Source: Macrotis lagotis | Lineage: Eukaryota > Chordata > Mammalia > Peramelemorphia > Peramelidae | NCBI RefSeq assembly: GCF_037893015.1 | Contig: NC_133661.1 | Coordinates: 188,802,491-188,866,490, forward strand | Direction: 5' to 3' | Length of the DNA: 64,000 nucleotides | Shown here: positions 47,881-59,129 of the stretch, piece by piece | Position numbering within the stretch: the first letter of the stretch is position 1 | Layout: each line of letters begins with the position of its first letter | Notes under the pieces: generated by a model | Told to the model about the DNA's origin: nothing | Databases searched by the model: none | The model's input: only the letters and a program-made list of their open reading frames with translations | Position numbers and translations under genes: made by a program

Positions 47881-49665
47881 AATAGCAGAAGTTCCTTATA
47901 CCAGTGAAATTATAGGGTGAGACAAATACATGGATTCAGACATACATATAGAAGATCAGGTTGAGGAATCATCTAGATGATATCATTGCCTGATACAGTA
48001 ATTGAAACTGATTTTTATTGGTATTATTGTGGGAGACAAACCCTGGATAGTAGTGGACTGGTGGTAGTTATTAACTAAATCTTAGAATGCTGAAAGATAT
48101 TTCTCACCTCTTATTATCGAGATACTCTTCAAAAATAATTCTATTTAATTCAATTAATATTTATGGAGCTACTATGTGTAAGTTACTTAGACCTTAAATT
48201 TATTGGTCCAATATTCATTTCCTACAATTTTATTAAAAGTATTACTTAGTAAAGTCAGGACGATGGATTAATAATGGACTGCTGAAGGCTTCTTTCAGGA
48301 TTTCTGTGCTACAAATCTAGTAAGAAGAAAAAATGAGGACAGTGGCATTCTAAAATTTATTTCTTCCTTCATAAAGTGATTGTAATTCACATATATACTG
48401 AAACTACCTACATACTGATCTCTCTTTGACCACCTATTTTTTATCCTTTTCTCTCCCCTTCCAGAAATTTTATGGAACTACTTCTCTATAATATTAGTGG
48501 TTCATCAGACTATAGCTTTCTTTAAAATACATTTTTTTCAAATGGAAATGAATTTTTCAATGTTCCTCTGACTTAGCTCTGGATCTACAATAGAAAATAT
48601 ATTGCTCCTATTAATAGATTTATGTAGCTAAAGAGGAGTAGAGTTACTTTCCTTTAGGTATTTGTGATGCCTGATTTCTAAGATTACCTCTAATATCTTT
48701 CAAATTTGAAAATTTTACAATTTATGGTCTGTGATGAAAAGCAAAGTGGAAATCAGGATAGATTTGTTCTAGTTCCTTTTCTACCACACACTGATTATTA
48801 AACTATGTAAGTCATTTCCTTTATTGTCTCAGGCTTGTCTCTAAGACTATAAGTTGCAGACAAACCAACCTATCCCCCATGAAAACTGTGATGCTTGAAT
48901 GTTTCAAAGAGCTGTAAATCTGTCTAGATAATCCCTCCATAAAAAAAAAAAAAAAAAAAAACCTACAGGTAGGGGCATGCAGGAGCAAAATCAAATATGC
49001 ATGTGAAAATCAGTTGTGAAATTTTTAATGTGAGCATCTACATCTCAGAAAATAGCACACTTTGCAAATCAGTGCTTGAATCATTACTTTGCTAATACTT
49101 TTCAAAATAAGAAAGCGATAGGAAAAATTTAATAATGCAGACTAAACTTAAAGTGTGCAATGCTTATTTTTTAAAACTTAAGACTAAACAATTACAAGCA
49201 TACTAGTAATGTCTAATCATACTTAAGGAGAAAGATTACTGAGTATCTGTGACCACCAACAAGAACAAAATGATCATTACCAGGTAGTCAAATTTCTAAT
49301 GATGAATCTCTTGGAATTTGGATATATGGGTCCTATGAGAACAGATATATATATTAATTCCCATGTCAAAGTCTTCCAGGATTTAAGTATACCTTCAAGT
49401 TATTGATATAGGACTTCATTGAAATCAGAATACTAGGGATAGTTATATCTCACCTGGATCAGATAATTAAGGACATTTCCAGCTCTATAAGATCAAGTAT
49501 TCTGATGCCAAAATATAAATAACACAAATCTTGGAGTATTCAAACATAATTATATTTGAACTTCATTTTCATGAAAATGCACAAATATTTTTACATTATC
49601 ATTTCAAATTTGAGTGTTAACTTCTATCTATAGAAAAGTAATTGCTTCCTAATTATCTTTCCTTC
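47881..49665. other. Upstream region of OR gene C, unassigned
   Basis: AT-rich, with a short L2-like phrase at about 48145-48190 ('atggagctactatgtgtaag') and a 20-base A run at 48942-48961. 5' noncoding exon(s) and the promoter of OR gene C are expected somewhere here or further left, but I cannot locate them. Confidence 0.4.
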
Positions 49666-49667
49666 AG
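49666..49667 (+). other. Candidate splice acceptor before OR gene C
   Basis: A pyrimidine-rich run 'aattatctttccttcag' ends 31 bp before the ATG, matching the usual OR plan of a spliced 5' noncoding exon. Not tested. Confidence 0.5.
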
Positions 49668-49698
49668 GTAATATCAGATTAAAAAGCCAAGAAATGAT

Positions 49699-50637
49699 AT
49701 GGAACAAGGAAACCTCTCAATGATAGCAGAATTTATTTTGCTAGGACTCACTGAGTCTCGTGGATTGCAGATTTTCTTTGTTATATTTTTTTCCATTACC
49801 TACACAGCCATTGTGTGTGGCAACCTCATTATCATCCTTACAGTGACCTTTGACCCTCATCTTCATTCTCCCATGTACTTTTTATTGGCCAACCTCTCCT
49901 TCATTGATATGTCCCTGGCCTCTTTTGCTACCCCCAAAATGATTCATAGCTTAGCCAGTAAGCATAAGGCTATCTCCTACCAGGGATGCATGGCCCAGAT
50001 GTTTTTCCTCCATCTCTTTGGTGGCAGTGAAATGATGCTACTTGTTGGCATGGCAATTGATAGATACATAGCCATATGCAAACCTCTCCATTATGCAACC
50101 ATCATGAATCATCGTGCCTGCTTTGGGCTTGTGCTGCTCTCCTGGACCACTGGTTTTGTACATACCATGAGTCAGATGATTTTTACAGTGACTTTGCCCT
50201 TCTGTGGACCTAATGTCATTGACAGTTTCTTCTGTGACCTTCCAAGGGTGATCAAGCTTGCCTGCCTTGATACTTATATCCTAGAGCTGTTGGTCATTGC
50301 AGACAGTGGATTACTCTCACTGATTTGCTTCATCCTCCTGCTTATCTCCTATAGTATCATCTTAATCACTGTTAGATTTCACTCCTCTGGTGGATCCTCC
50401 AAGGCTTTCTCCACATTATCCGCACATATTACAGTAGTAGCTCTTTTCTTTGGACCATGTATCTTCATTTATGTGTGGCCCTTCAGTAACATCTCAATGG
50501 ATAAGACCCTTTCTGTGTTTTACACTATTTTTACCCCCCTATTGAATCCAATTATTTATACATTCAGAAATAAAGATATGAAGAGATCTATTAAAAAATT
50601 GAAAAATCATCATGTGGGTTGCAGATTGACCTTCTAA
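49699..50637 (+). CDS. OR gene C: intact olfactory receptor, class II family 4 (OR4K-like)
   Basis: A complete single-exon odorant receptor frame of 312 residues, a seven-helix receptor expected in the olfactory cilia membrane. Family marks are sequon NLS at 5-7, GN at 41-42, PMYF at 58-61, Cys97, MAIDRYIAIC at 118-127, SW at 148-149 in helix 4, loop-2 cysteines 169, 179 and 189, SY at 217-218, KAFST at 235-239 and NPIIY at 283-287. The C-terminal tail after NPIIY is basic (MKRSIKKLKNHH). It has the same domain spacing as gene B. It is transcribed away from gene B and in the same direction as pseudogene D. No defect is seen, so it is likely functional; the ligand is unknown. Confidence 0.95.
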   Translation: MEQGNLSMIAEFILLGLTESRGLQIFFVIFFSITYTAIVCGNLIIILTVTFDPHLHSPMYFLLANLSFIDMSLASFATPKMIHSLASKHKAISYQGCMAQMFFLHLFGGSEMMLLVGMAIDRYIAICKPLHYATIMNHRACFGLVLLSWTTGFVHTMSQMIFTVTLPFCGPNVIDSFFCDLPRVIKLACLDTYILELLVIADSGLLSLICFILLLISYSIILITVRFHSSGGSSKAFSTLSAHITVVALFFGPCIFIYVWPFSNISMDKTLSVFYTIFTPLLNPIIYTFRNKDMKRSIKKLKNHHVGCRLTF

Positions 50638-51119
50638 TTGCCATAATATCACTGTAATTATTAGCTTCAGTGGGCAGCATTATCTACCCTAACCCTGAAG
50701 ATAATGATCCTGAAAAAAGAAAGTCGAATTATTCTTGTTATCCATAAGCCTCTATATGCTTGCAAGTTACTTTGTGTGAATATGACATGCCCAAAACTCA
50801 TTCAGTCATGTCCTGATGGTCTTTATTGCAATATTATGTCCAATTTTACTGATTTTTTTCACATATAAAGTACAGAAATTGTCTGGGTCTATTTCATTAA
50901 CCTAAAAATTATAAGGTTTTCAGTAAACTCTTCCAGAATTAAATCTATGAAAATTCTAAAAACTCAAATATTTTAGTTCCCCTCTATCTGAAAAAATAAC
51001 CATCATTTGGAGGAAAAAAAAACCATTAGAAGACTGAAGGTTCATTATTTCTGTGCTTGAAGGAAACCAAAAATAAATAACCTAAACTCCATGTATTCTG
51101 TTATCTGATCTCTCAGCTG
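50638..51119. other. 3' flank of OR gene C
   Basis: Contains an AATAAA hexamer at about 51069-51074 that could serve as a polyadenylation signal, though AT-rich DNA offers such hexamers by chance. Nothing else recognised. Confidence 0.35.
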
Positions 51120-51245
51120 GGGAATAAAAATAATAGGAAGAATACTGGCTCTGGAGTCAGTAAGCCAGCATTCAAATTTCCTTTCTGGAACTTAATACCT
51201 GCATGGCCCTAGGTAAGTCATTTAACTCTTCATCCCCATCCTGTA
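51120..51245 (+). repeat. MIR-family SINE fragment
   Basis: MIR words: 'gaatactggctctggagtca' and 'gccctaggtaagtcatttaa'. Confidence 0.7.
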
Positions 51246-51299
51246 CATAATTTGACTTTAGTATCATATAAGAAGGTAAAAGGGAGGGGTTATTTATTT

Positions 51300-51530
51300 G
51301 GCACCAACTAAATATAAACACTGACATAAGACTTTACAAATGCTAGCTTATTTGATCCTTACAATAGCTCTGTGAACTAGAATCTTTCCACTGTAATTTT
51401 CCTCATTTATAGGTGGAGACACGGAGGCACATAAAAAGTTAAGTAAATTTCCCAGGGTCACATAGCTAGAAAGTGACTGAAACTGAATTTGAACTCAGAT
51501 CTTCCTAACTCCAGACCTAGTGCTCTAATA
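51300..51530 (-). repeat. MIR-family SINE
   Basis: Reversed MIR in clear order: 'gctagcttatttgatcctta', 'tttcctcatttataggtgga', 'cagggtcacatagctagaaa' and 'tttgaactcagatcttccta'. Confidence 0.85.
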
Positions 51531-51639
51531 ATATGAGAATATTGATATGCATAGTCTTTAAAGTCCATTTGCAAATAAGTTGCTGTTTTATTGGCAAAGG
51601 GAACTCCTTCTTCTGATGATATATTTCCTCCTTTTTTCA

Positions 51640-51780
51640 ATTTCTAACTTAGCTTTTTGAGGTACTAAAAGCTTAAATTATTTGTTTAGAGTCATATAAC
51701 CAGTATGTTTCAAAAGGAGGATTTAAATCTAGATCTTTCTCGCTGTGAGTGTAGTTCTGTATCTGTTATATCATACTTGT
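51640..51780 (-). repeat. MIR-family SINE fragment
   Basis: Worn reversed MIR words: 'gagtcatataaccagtatgt', 'gaggatttaaatctagatct' and 'ctgtatctgttatatcatac'. Confidence 0.55.
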
Positions 51781-51854
51781 TATATGAGGAATAATACTAA
51801 ATATATGAATATAGAAGTGGGAACAAGTCATCAATAGATACAATTTAGCTTCAC

Positions 51855-51990
51855 TATCAATCAATCAACTAACATGTATTAAATACTACATTTCAGATAC
51901 ATATAAGACACTTATGAAGATAAAAAGAATAAGTGGTTCTTTTCAGAGAACTTACATTTTATTTGGAAGAAAATATGTCCATATATATTG
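51855..51990 (+). repeat. L2-like fragment
   Basis: The words 'aatcaatcaactaacatgta', 'ttaaatactacatttcagat' and 'agagaacttacattttattt' follow the L2-type pattern also seen at 45585. Confidence 0.6.
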
Positions 51991-52159
51991 TACTGTACAA
52001 ATATGAAGTTGATTAGAGAGAGAAAGTCCAAGTAATTGAGGGGGGGTAGGATGATGAAGACTATATAGAAGCATTTGCCTGAATTGTATCTCCATGAGGT
52101 GGAGGTGAGCTGATTCCAGGAATGGATAAGTTGGTTCCAAGCATGGCTAAGAACCATTG

Positions 52160-52305
52160 CTTTCTTTAATAGATGAGAAAATTCTAGACAAATAGGGTTA
52201 AATGACTTGCCCAGGGTCACAGAACTAGTAAATATCTGAAGGGGATTTGAACTCAGGACTTCCTGACTTGGCCCAGTGCTCTATCCATAAACTAACTCCT
52301 CATGA
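52160..52305 (-). repeat. MIR-family SINE fragment
   Basis: Reversed MIR words: 'atagatgagaaaattctaga', 'cttgcccagggtcacagaac', 'tttgaactcaggacttcctg' and 'cccagtgctctatccata'. Confidence 0.8.
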
Positions 52306-52444
52306 GTCTATAAGCTAGTCATTTAACTTCTCAATGTTCTCAATTACTCTCAAATAGAGAATAGCTGTTAATCTGCCTTAGCAAAGGAAGTTTCCTTAAA
52401 AGCGAGTTAGCATCCAGTTATACCACAAGAGGCACCTTGGTGAG

Positions 52445-52630
52445 TTGCACAGGTTCTTAACCACATTTGTGTCCTGGACCCCTCTGGAGCCAGTCTGGGG
52501 ATCACTCCCCAAAATCATGTTCTTAAATGTAAATGATAAAATACATGAGATTAAAAAAGGAACAAATTATATTGAAATACAATTATCAAAACATTTTTAA
52601 AATATAAGTTCAGTTATCCTAGGAGAAACT
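52445..52630 (-). repeat. Old DNA-transposon-like repeat, other end
   Basis: The text 'gttcttaaccacatttgtgt', 'cctggacccctctggagcca' and 'tatattgaaatacaattatc' matches the opposite end of the repeat family seen at 47578-47765. I recognise it as a common ancient mammalian repeat without a secure name. Confidence 0.45.
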
Positions 52631-52854
52631 GCTAGTCTTGGAACTAAGACTTGACATAAATGCTTTGTAATTGTGTAAACAAGGGCAAGTCATCCAACTA
52701 AGACACATCAATGATAATATGAAAGAGCTGTGATCTGTACTGGTGAAGGAACTTCCTACAGTGATGAAATCAAACATCCTTGATGCATTATTTTAACAGT
52801 TTAAAACTTAAATCTAGTCAATTTTTTTTCAAAACGAGCCATTGCAAAGACATA

Positions 52855-53400
52855 CAGATGAGGACAAGAGTGTAATATAGGGACAATTAGATACAATGCC
52901 AGTTGACTATATTATGGAATGTGAAAAGGGGAAAAACATGCAATTAGGCGAGAAAGATAAGTTGAAGACAAATTGTGAAAGGCTCTAAAAGCTAAATAAA
53001 GAATTGACATTCTGTCCTAGAAGCAATAGGATATTTTATTGAGTAAGGGAGCACAAGTTAGATTTACACTTAAGGAAAATCACCTTGGTAGGTATGTGGA
53101 GAATGAGTTGAAGTGAGGACAGAGGTTTGGTGACCAATTAGGAATCCATTGCACAATGCAAATGAAAATTTATCAGGTCTTGAACTAAGATGGTGACTTT
53201 ATGAATAAAGAGAAAGGATCAAATGAGAAATGTTGTATAGTTACAAATGACTAGATTTGGTGACTGATTGGCTATGTGGAATGATAAAGTGAGGATGTGA
53301 ATTTAAGATTGATGTTCCAAAGTTAGAAGAAAACGAAAATGGTGATTTCTTCAACAGAACTAGGGATTATTTATAGAGTGGATTTGTGCAAGAAAAACAT
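52855..53400 (+). repeat. Old interspersed repeat, second copy of the 1490-2420 family
   Basis: The words 'gaaaggctctaaaagctaaa', 'agaagcaataggatatttta', 'aggaaaatcaccttggtagg' and 'gaggatgtgaatttaag' follow the same order as the copy at 1625-2330. More diverged. Confidence 0.45.
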
Positions 53401-53539
53401 ATTTGTTATTTGGTCTAAGCAAATGTCCTTGGCCCAGAAAGTATTATATATCTTAAAGGCATCTTGACAAATGAAAATGAGCAATAAAGTCGAACCAAAC
53501 ATAATAACTAATATTAAAATGATGTTTTAAAGTTTACTA

Positions 53540-53660
53540 TATATTCTACAAGTGTCAAACAAACACTTTCCTTGTGCAAAACATCCTGTAGATAGATATA
53601 AAGTAAGAGTCCCTGTTCTCCAGAAACTTACAATCCAATGAAGAACACAAAATATAGAGA
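53540..53660 (+). repeat. L2-like fragment
   Basis: The words 'gtcaaacaaacactttcctt' and 'ttctccagaaacttacaatc' followed by 'caatgaagaacacaaa' fit the L2-type pattern. Confidence 0.5.
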
Positions 53661-54469
53661 AGATTTCAGTTATGTCAGGTAGAAATACCCCATGATCATT
53701 AGGGTCTAATGCCAAAGTATATAGTAATGTCTTTTTTATTTCCACTGACAAAATTATTATCACTTTCTGATATTTATTGAACCATTTGATAGTGCCAAGG
53801 ATTCTGGTAACATGAACCCTCTTTTCTGGGTCTACAGTAACTGTAGCTAAAGCACATGTAAGAGTAATTGCCAGACTACATCGCCCTGCAAGTTGTTTCA
53901 TGGGAAGATGACTGAAACCAATGGATTGAAAGCATTACTATTCTAAAACTCTGCTGTCTCCATCAGACTCTGAGAGATGACAGTAGTTAAAGGGATGATG
54001 GTATGATTTATATGCCTCTTGCCTCTAAAGTAGGATGATATGGTGTTACAAGTGGAATGATTTGTCTGTCCTATGAGTGACCAGTAGTGGTACGTTAGTG
54101 GAGTTGGCTGACTCTTTCCCCACAAGAGTTGCTTCCCTTAATGTTGGCTACAAGGGCTAGACTTACAGCAAGATCAATAATCTAAGGTGGCAACTCAGAG
54201 CTTTGATGCCTATTTGCCTATTTCTGACAGTGGGTCAGCAATTGTTGCTGGTAATGAAAAGGAAGTTTGACCCCTTTTCCATAGTTTCTCTCCTCAATGA
54301 ATTGTGGAATGAGGGCCAATGATTAGAGAAAATCTGATATTTCCAGAGCTCTTGGGTTCATGGCTCTGGATTATTTTCCTCAGTGTGCAAGGGTATACAG
54401 TGGTTAAAGTGGTAGTGTTTCTTTGATTTATAAGGCTCATATTAATTCATGTCTCCCCATCAAAATGCT
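53661..54469. other. Unassigned intergenic sequence
   Basis: A 124-codon minus-strand ORF ends in the L2-like piece at 53540-53660 and spans this stretch. It shows no family resemblance and is probably chance. Confidence 0.5.
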
Positions 54470-54850
54470 TTATTTTATGCTCATAACAACCTTTGGAAGT
54501 ATATGCTAGCATTATCCTCTCTTTTAAAGATGAGGAAATTGATGTAGATTGGAATTGATTTCCCCAAGAAACCACAATCAATAAGTATCTGAGACTAGAT
54601 ACTTAAATCTTTTTTTATTTTGTTTTCATTTTAGGCAATGAGGTTAAGTGACTTGCCCAAGGTCAGACAGCTAGGTAATTATTAAGTGCCCAAACCCGAA
54701 TTTGAGCTCAGATTTTCCTGACTCTAGAACCAGTGCTCTATCCACTGCACCACCTAGTTGACCCTTAGATACTCAAATGTATTTGAACTTGAACTTTTTC
54801 CCCTTGATTATGGGCGAAATGTTCTATTCCCTGTACTACCTATCTGCCTC
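54470..54850 (-). repeat. MIR-family SINE split by a younger SINE
   Basis: The left half has 'ctcataacaacctttggaag' and 'tttaaagatgaggaaattga'. The right half (from about 54779) continues with 'tgtatttgaacttgaacttt' and 'ccctgtactacctatctgcc'. The short SINE at 54609-54765 separates them. Confidence 0.7.
54609..54765 (-). mobile_element. Short tRNA-headed SINE inside a MIR, with target-site duplication
   Basis: Contains 'gttaagtgacttgcccaagg', 'cagctaggtaattattaagt' and 'ccactgcaccacctagttga'. The flanks tagatacttaaat (54596-54608) and tagatactcaaat (54766-54778) differ at one base. Confidence 0.85.
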
Positions 54851-55714
54851 AACTATCCGAATAATTAATGTAGACTAAAACTGCAAAATTTCCATAAAAA
54901 TTCACATAAATAATGCTATTCTCGGAATATTTTGTCTCAGAATCTGGAGACTCATGCCTGCATTTCAGGAGGTTGGTTTTAACATTTTGTGTAAAATGAA
55001 GAAGGGAAGAGGACAACATATGAGGAAAAAAACTGAGTCAAGGAAAGTCAACATATTACAGGAATGGCTATCCTTGAGGAAAAATTCTAACTATTATCTG
55101 TAGCTATTCCCTGTTATCATCTTTGGCCCTTCTCTATAGAGTCATTGTCCTTTCTAAGGTCAGATATGTAAATTTCTTTCCTTGAGGACATTGACTTAAT
55201 GTTTTAATAACTCCCATGAAAATTGAATTCCCAAGGTTTGGGAATTCAGTCATTTAAAGTAACCTCTAACATGAATGATTTTAATAACATTTTACATATA
55301 GCAGCAATGTCAGAGGGAGAATAGTAAGTGGATAAGAACCAAATACTTGTGATGAATATGCTGCTTTGGGCATTAGAACAAGTAGGCAAGTAAAATTCTA
55401 AGCAAAGAAACCTGTGATTTATAGTGATAATCTGGATGAATTCAGATTGAGATCATGGCTTGCCTGTTTTCTAAAAGGGCCTAAATGCTCACAATAAAAA
55501 CTATAATTCCAAGTCATAGTGATAATTGATGGGTATGGGTGGATCAACATAGAAAAAAGGTTTTTCTTCTAGATAGTAACATCATACATTAAATCATATG
55601 AAAACAAATAACTGTGGCTATGGCTACAATCACAAATCGGCATAAAATAATAGTAATAATAGTAATACTCATATTAATTAGAATTTATGTAGAGGGAAAT
55701 TAAGTATTCCAATT
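54851..55714. other. Unassigned intergenic sequence
   Basis: No gene or nameable repeat. Confidence 0.5.
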
Positions 55715-55942
55715 TGATAAAGTGCCAGACCAGGAGTTAAGAAGAGTCAGCTTCCTGAATTCAAGTCTGACCTCAGACACTTATTATCTGTGTGACCTAT
55801 GTCAAGGCACTTAGCACTGTTTATCTCAATTTTCTCAACTGTAAAATATACTGGAGAAAACAGGGAAAATCACTTTAGTATCTTTTCAAGAAAGCCAGAG
55901 ATGGGATCATGAGGTGTCAGGCATGACTGAAATGACTGATCA
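55715..55942 (+). mobile_element. MAR1-like tRNA-headed SINE
   Basis: MAR1 order is clear: 'cctgaattcaagtctgacct', 'cacttattatctgtgtgacc', 'ctcaactgtaaaatatactg', 'agaaagccagagatgggatc' and 'ggcatgactgaaatgactga'. The first part of the head is worn. Confidence 0.8.
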
Positions 55943-55944
55943 AC

Positions 55945-56165
55945 AAAAGAATTTATATACCACTTAAAGGTTTGCAAAACTCTTTAAAATATTGTAATCT
56001 TTTCCTCAGGACAATACCTTGGGGTAAGTGCTATTATTACCACCATTTTACAAATGGTGAAACTGAAAAGCAGAGATAACATATCCAAGGTCATAAAATT
56101 AATGATATATGAGGCCAGATTTAAACTGACATCTTCTTTCCCCTTTGTCTAAGGCATTATCATCA
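55945..56165 (-). repeat. MIR-family SINE
   Basis: Reversed MIR words in order: 'cacttaaaggtttgcaaaac', 'ggacaataccttggggtaag', 'ccattttacaaatggtgaaa' and 'gaggccagatttaaactgac'. Confidence 0.8.
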
Positions 56166-57296
56166 GTGCTGCATATTGATCTGTTTGCTACTTTTTAAGT
56201 TTTTTATCACTGTATCTAGTACAAAGAACATGGATTGGCAAAAAGAATGAAGATGATGTATAGGTAGAGGAAAAATCATGTTAAAAATCACAAAAACAGA
56301 GAAATGAGGGTATTTCTGTGAAGGGTAAAAACAATCTAATTACCTTAGCAAAATACGTTCTGGAAGTTTTTAACAGTTGTGTTGTCTGGAGAGTTACAGT
56401 GATATGAGAGCCAATGAAATAATAATTAGGGAATGATCACTAACCCCATAATTAAGTTGTGAAATTAAAGGTGGCATTTGAGAAAGTTAATCTCAGTAGC
56501 TATATGCAGAAAAGTGAATTAGAAAAGAACACTTATAATATTGTTTTAATAATTCAGGTACAGGGCATAATATGTATTTATGCTTTGCTACTTCACTTCT
56601 AGTTTTAGAGAGTTGCCTAGTGTTTATGAGAAATTAAAAGTCTTGCTCAGTGTCAGTATATGTTCAACTCTCTTTGACTCCAATGATGACTCTTTCTGTT
56701 CTATAGCAAGTTGCCTTTCAGATTATAGCACATTTAATATATGTAATTCATCTTCCAATAAAATTTTTTGCATGCTTAAAAACTCTCTTCTGTCATGGTT
56801 TCAAACAATGGTTCTGTATTTCATTTTTTTCTTTTTTGCTCATCTCTTTCTTTGCTATTTTTATTGAATCTTCTTTTATTGCTATCATACTCCATCAAAA
56901 GGACTGTCATTTGTCTCTTCCTCACATTTGTCTATATTCATTCCCTCAAAGAGTTCATCCATTTCTATGTTTCAACAAAAAATTATGTACAGATGATTCC
57001 CAAATATACAATATTATTATGTCCATTTTCCAAAAGAAACCAGTTAACTTTTGTTTCATAATGAATCATGAAAATTAAAAATAAAATGGACAGCTCTTAC
57101 CCCCCCCAAAATACCCCTATTTAAAAAAATTGTACTCCTATAATCTTCATTAGTATCAATAACAATCCTATTATACTTTTTCAGAACCCTGTCAAAACTG
57201 CTTTGGCATTACCTTTGCTTCCCTTTCCTTTCTTTTACTAAATCTAATCAATTGTTATTTGCCATTTTCCCTCATTTCCTATATCTTTTTGCAGTT
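56166..57296. other. Unassigned intergenic sequence
   Basis: T-rich stretch with overlapping short ORFs (56580-57078) that look like chance. No nameable repeat. Confidence 0.5.
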
Positions 57297-57505
57297 TTGT
57301 TGTTTAGTTATTTTTATTCATGTCCAACTTTCTGTGATCTCTTTTGTGATTTCCTTTGGAAAAATTTCATCATTTCCTTCTCCAACTCATTTTAGAGATT
57401 AGGAACCGAGACAAAAAAGGTTAAACGTATTGTTCAGATTCACGCACATGGTAAATGTCTGAAGAGCCTTTTTGACTTCAGTTCTGTACCACCTAACTAC
57501 CCCCT
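57297..57505 (-). mobile_element. MAR1-like tRNA-headed SINE
   Basis: Reversed MAR1 words: 'attcatgtccaactttctgt', 'tttcctttggaaaaatttca', 'catttccttctccaactcat' and 'ctgtaccacctaactacccc'. Confidence 0.75.
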
Positions 57506-58096
57506 TTTGCACTTTGCCTCCTTGGTATATCCTCAGATACTGCATTATTTTCAATTACATACATTAAATTTGCTGTAATCAGAAAGATCATTAGTCACAA
57601 ACAAATAGGTTATGTTTCCTATTCCTTGGGTTCTTTAAATATGATCTAGGATAAATAATGTGGCATGCTCCAACATAAGGAAAGCTATATATTTAGATTC
57701 AATTTTCTTGCTTATGGTCATCTATTTCACTCTCTATATCCAACACAAATAAACCTATTTACACAGAAGGCAGGTGATAGAAGGGAAAGTGAGTAATACA
57801 TTTTGATAATGCTTTGCATAGATCAGGGACAAGAATTAGTGTTTACTTATTGATTTGAAATTTCAAATGGAATTAACCAATAATTGTTTATTCCATGAAC
57901 AAATTAATCTTTAGCAGCAAATTGTTTCATAGAGCTTGAAATATTTAATGACTTCTGCACATTTATGGGCAAACATTCAAGTGGAAAGAGTCAAGACCAA
58001 TATCAAAAAGAAAAAGAAAAAGAAAAAGAAAGCTATTCTCAACTCCATTCTTTCATATTTGAAATGAGATAGCTGTATTTGATCTCTGAGCTATCT
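57506..58096. other. Unassigned sequence with an AAAAAG tract
   Basis: No gene. A short AAAAAG tandem lies at about 58005-58032. Confidence 0.5.
58005..58032. repeat. (AAAAAG)n simple repeat
   Basis: Four to five AAAAAG units. Confidence 0.9.
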
Positions 58097-58240
58097 TTTT
58101 TTTTTCAAGAACATGGTGTTAAATGGCTTGCCCAAGGCCAAACAGCTAGTTAATTATTAAGTGTCTGAGGTCAAATTCGAACTCATGTACTGCTGACTGC
58201 AGGGCCCATGCTCTATCCACTGCGCCACCTAGCCGCCCCC
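58097..58240 (-). mobile_element. Short tRNA-headed SINE with target-site duplication
   Basis: Contains 'aatggcttgcccaaggccaa' and 'ccactgcgccacctagccgc'. The flanks atctctgagctatct (58082-58096) and atctgtgagctatct (58241-58255) are 15 bp with one mismatch. Confidence 0.9.
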
Positions 58241-58255
58241 ATCTGTGAGCTATCT

Positions 58256-59105
58256 CAATATTCTTTTACAACTTTCAAACATATTGCCTGAGAAAAATTT
58301 GATATTAAAAATGTCTGTCTTAGATCATAAAAAGATTGTTTCACTTTTGCTTTTCATGCTCAGAAACTACTGTAGTACTTTGCATGTTACCAAATCAATT
58401 TGTGATCATATCAATTGGAATGTCCTCTCCAATGATGCAGATCACAAACCATTTCTTCCTCTTCTTGTGGCATTTTTCTATGTCTTCCCATGAGTTTGCT
58501 ACAGCAGATCTATCTAAAATCCTAGTGACCTTCCCTGCTTTTTATTGAAAGTAATGGGATTCCTATATTCTAAACCATCAGTCTATCAGTGATTATTTCT
58601 CATCATATGACCAATTCTTTTTCTTTTGTCCACTCTTTTGCTTATATCTTTTGCTTAGGTACTTCATCATACATTTTTAGTGTGCTATACTGACTCAGAC
58701 CTGTGATGTACTTCTCCCTTGAGCTAATAAATAAACCTTTAATATCTGAATTTATTTTACGATGTTTCCATGTATCATGAAAGTTTCTGAAATATTTATT
58801 TAATATCCTTCAAATAGTCATTTATGAGTATTACTCTGATCTTCACTCAGATTCTTTAACTTTATATATGCTTAAAAATATTTCTTGAACTGAATTCAAT
58901 TAAATGGTATGTTGATTCAAAGGCAGATAAGTTATATGAATCCTGGAAAAAAAAAACCTGTAAGTGTAAATGGTAAAGTCAAAAAATACATAAGTTTATG
59001 AATATATTAATTTTCTCTTATCTATTTAATATTTTCTATTTTGGAACTGAATATGAGTAACTAAAAATAGGTCTTATAATTCATTTCTGCTTCATTTTGC
59101 TTTAA
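58256..59105. other. Upstream region of OR pseudogene D, unassigned
   Basis: AT-rich; nothing recognisable. Former 5' noncoding exon(s) of the pseudogene may have been here. Confidence 0.4.
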
Positions 59106-59107
59106 AG
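59106..59107 (+). other. Candidate splice acceptor before OR pseudogene D
   Basis: The pyrimidine-rich 'ttcattttgctttaaag' ends 22 bp before the ATG, at the same kind of place as in genes A and C. Confidence 0.4.
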
Positions 59108-59129
59108 GACATTTGGAACAGCTGGACCA

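Noticed and set aside
53527-53901. A 124-codon minus-strand frame as a small gene
   Set aside because: It overlaps an L2-like fragment, shows no recognisable domain, and lies among old repeats; no supporting splice or promoter signals.
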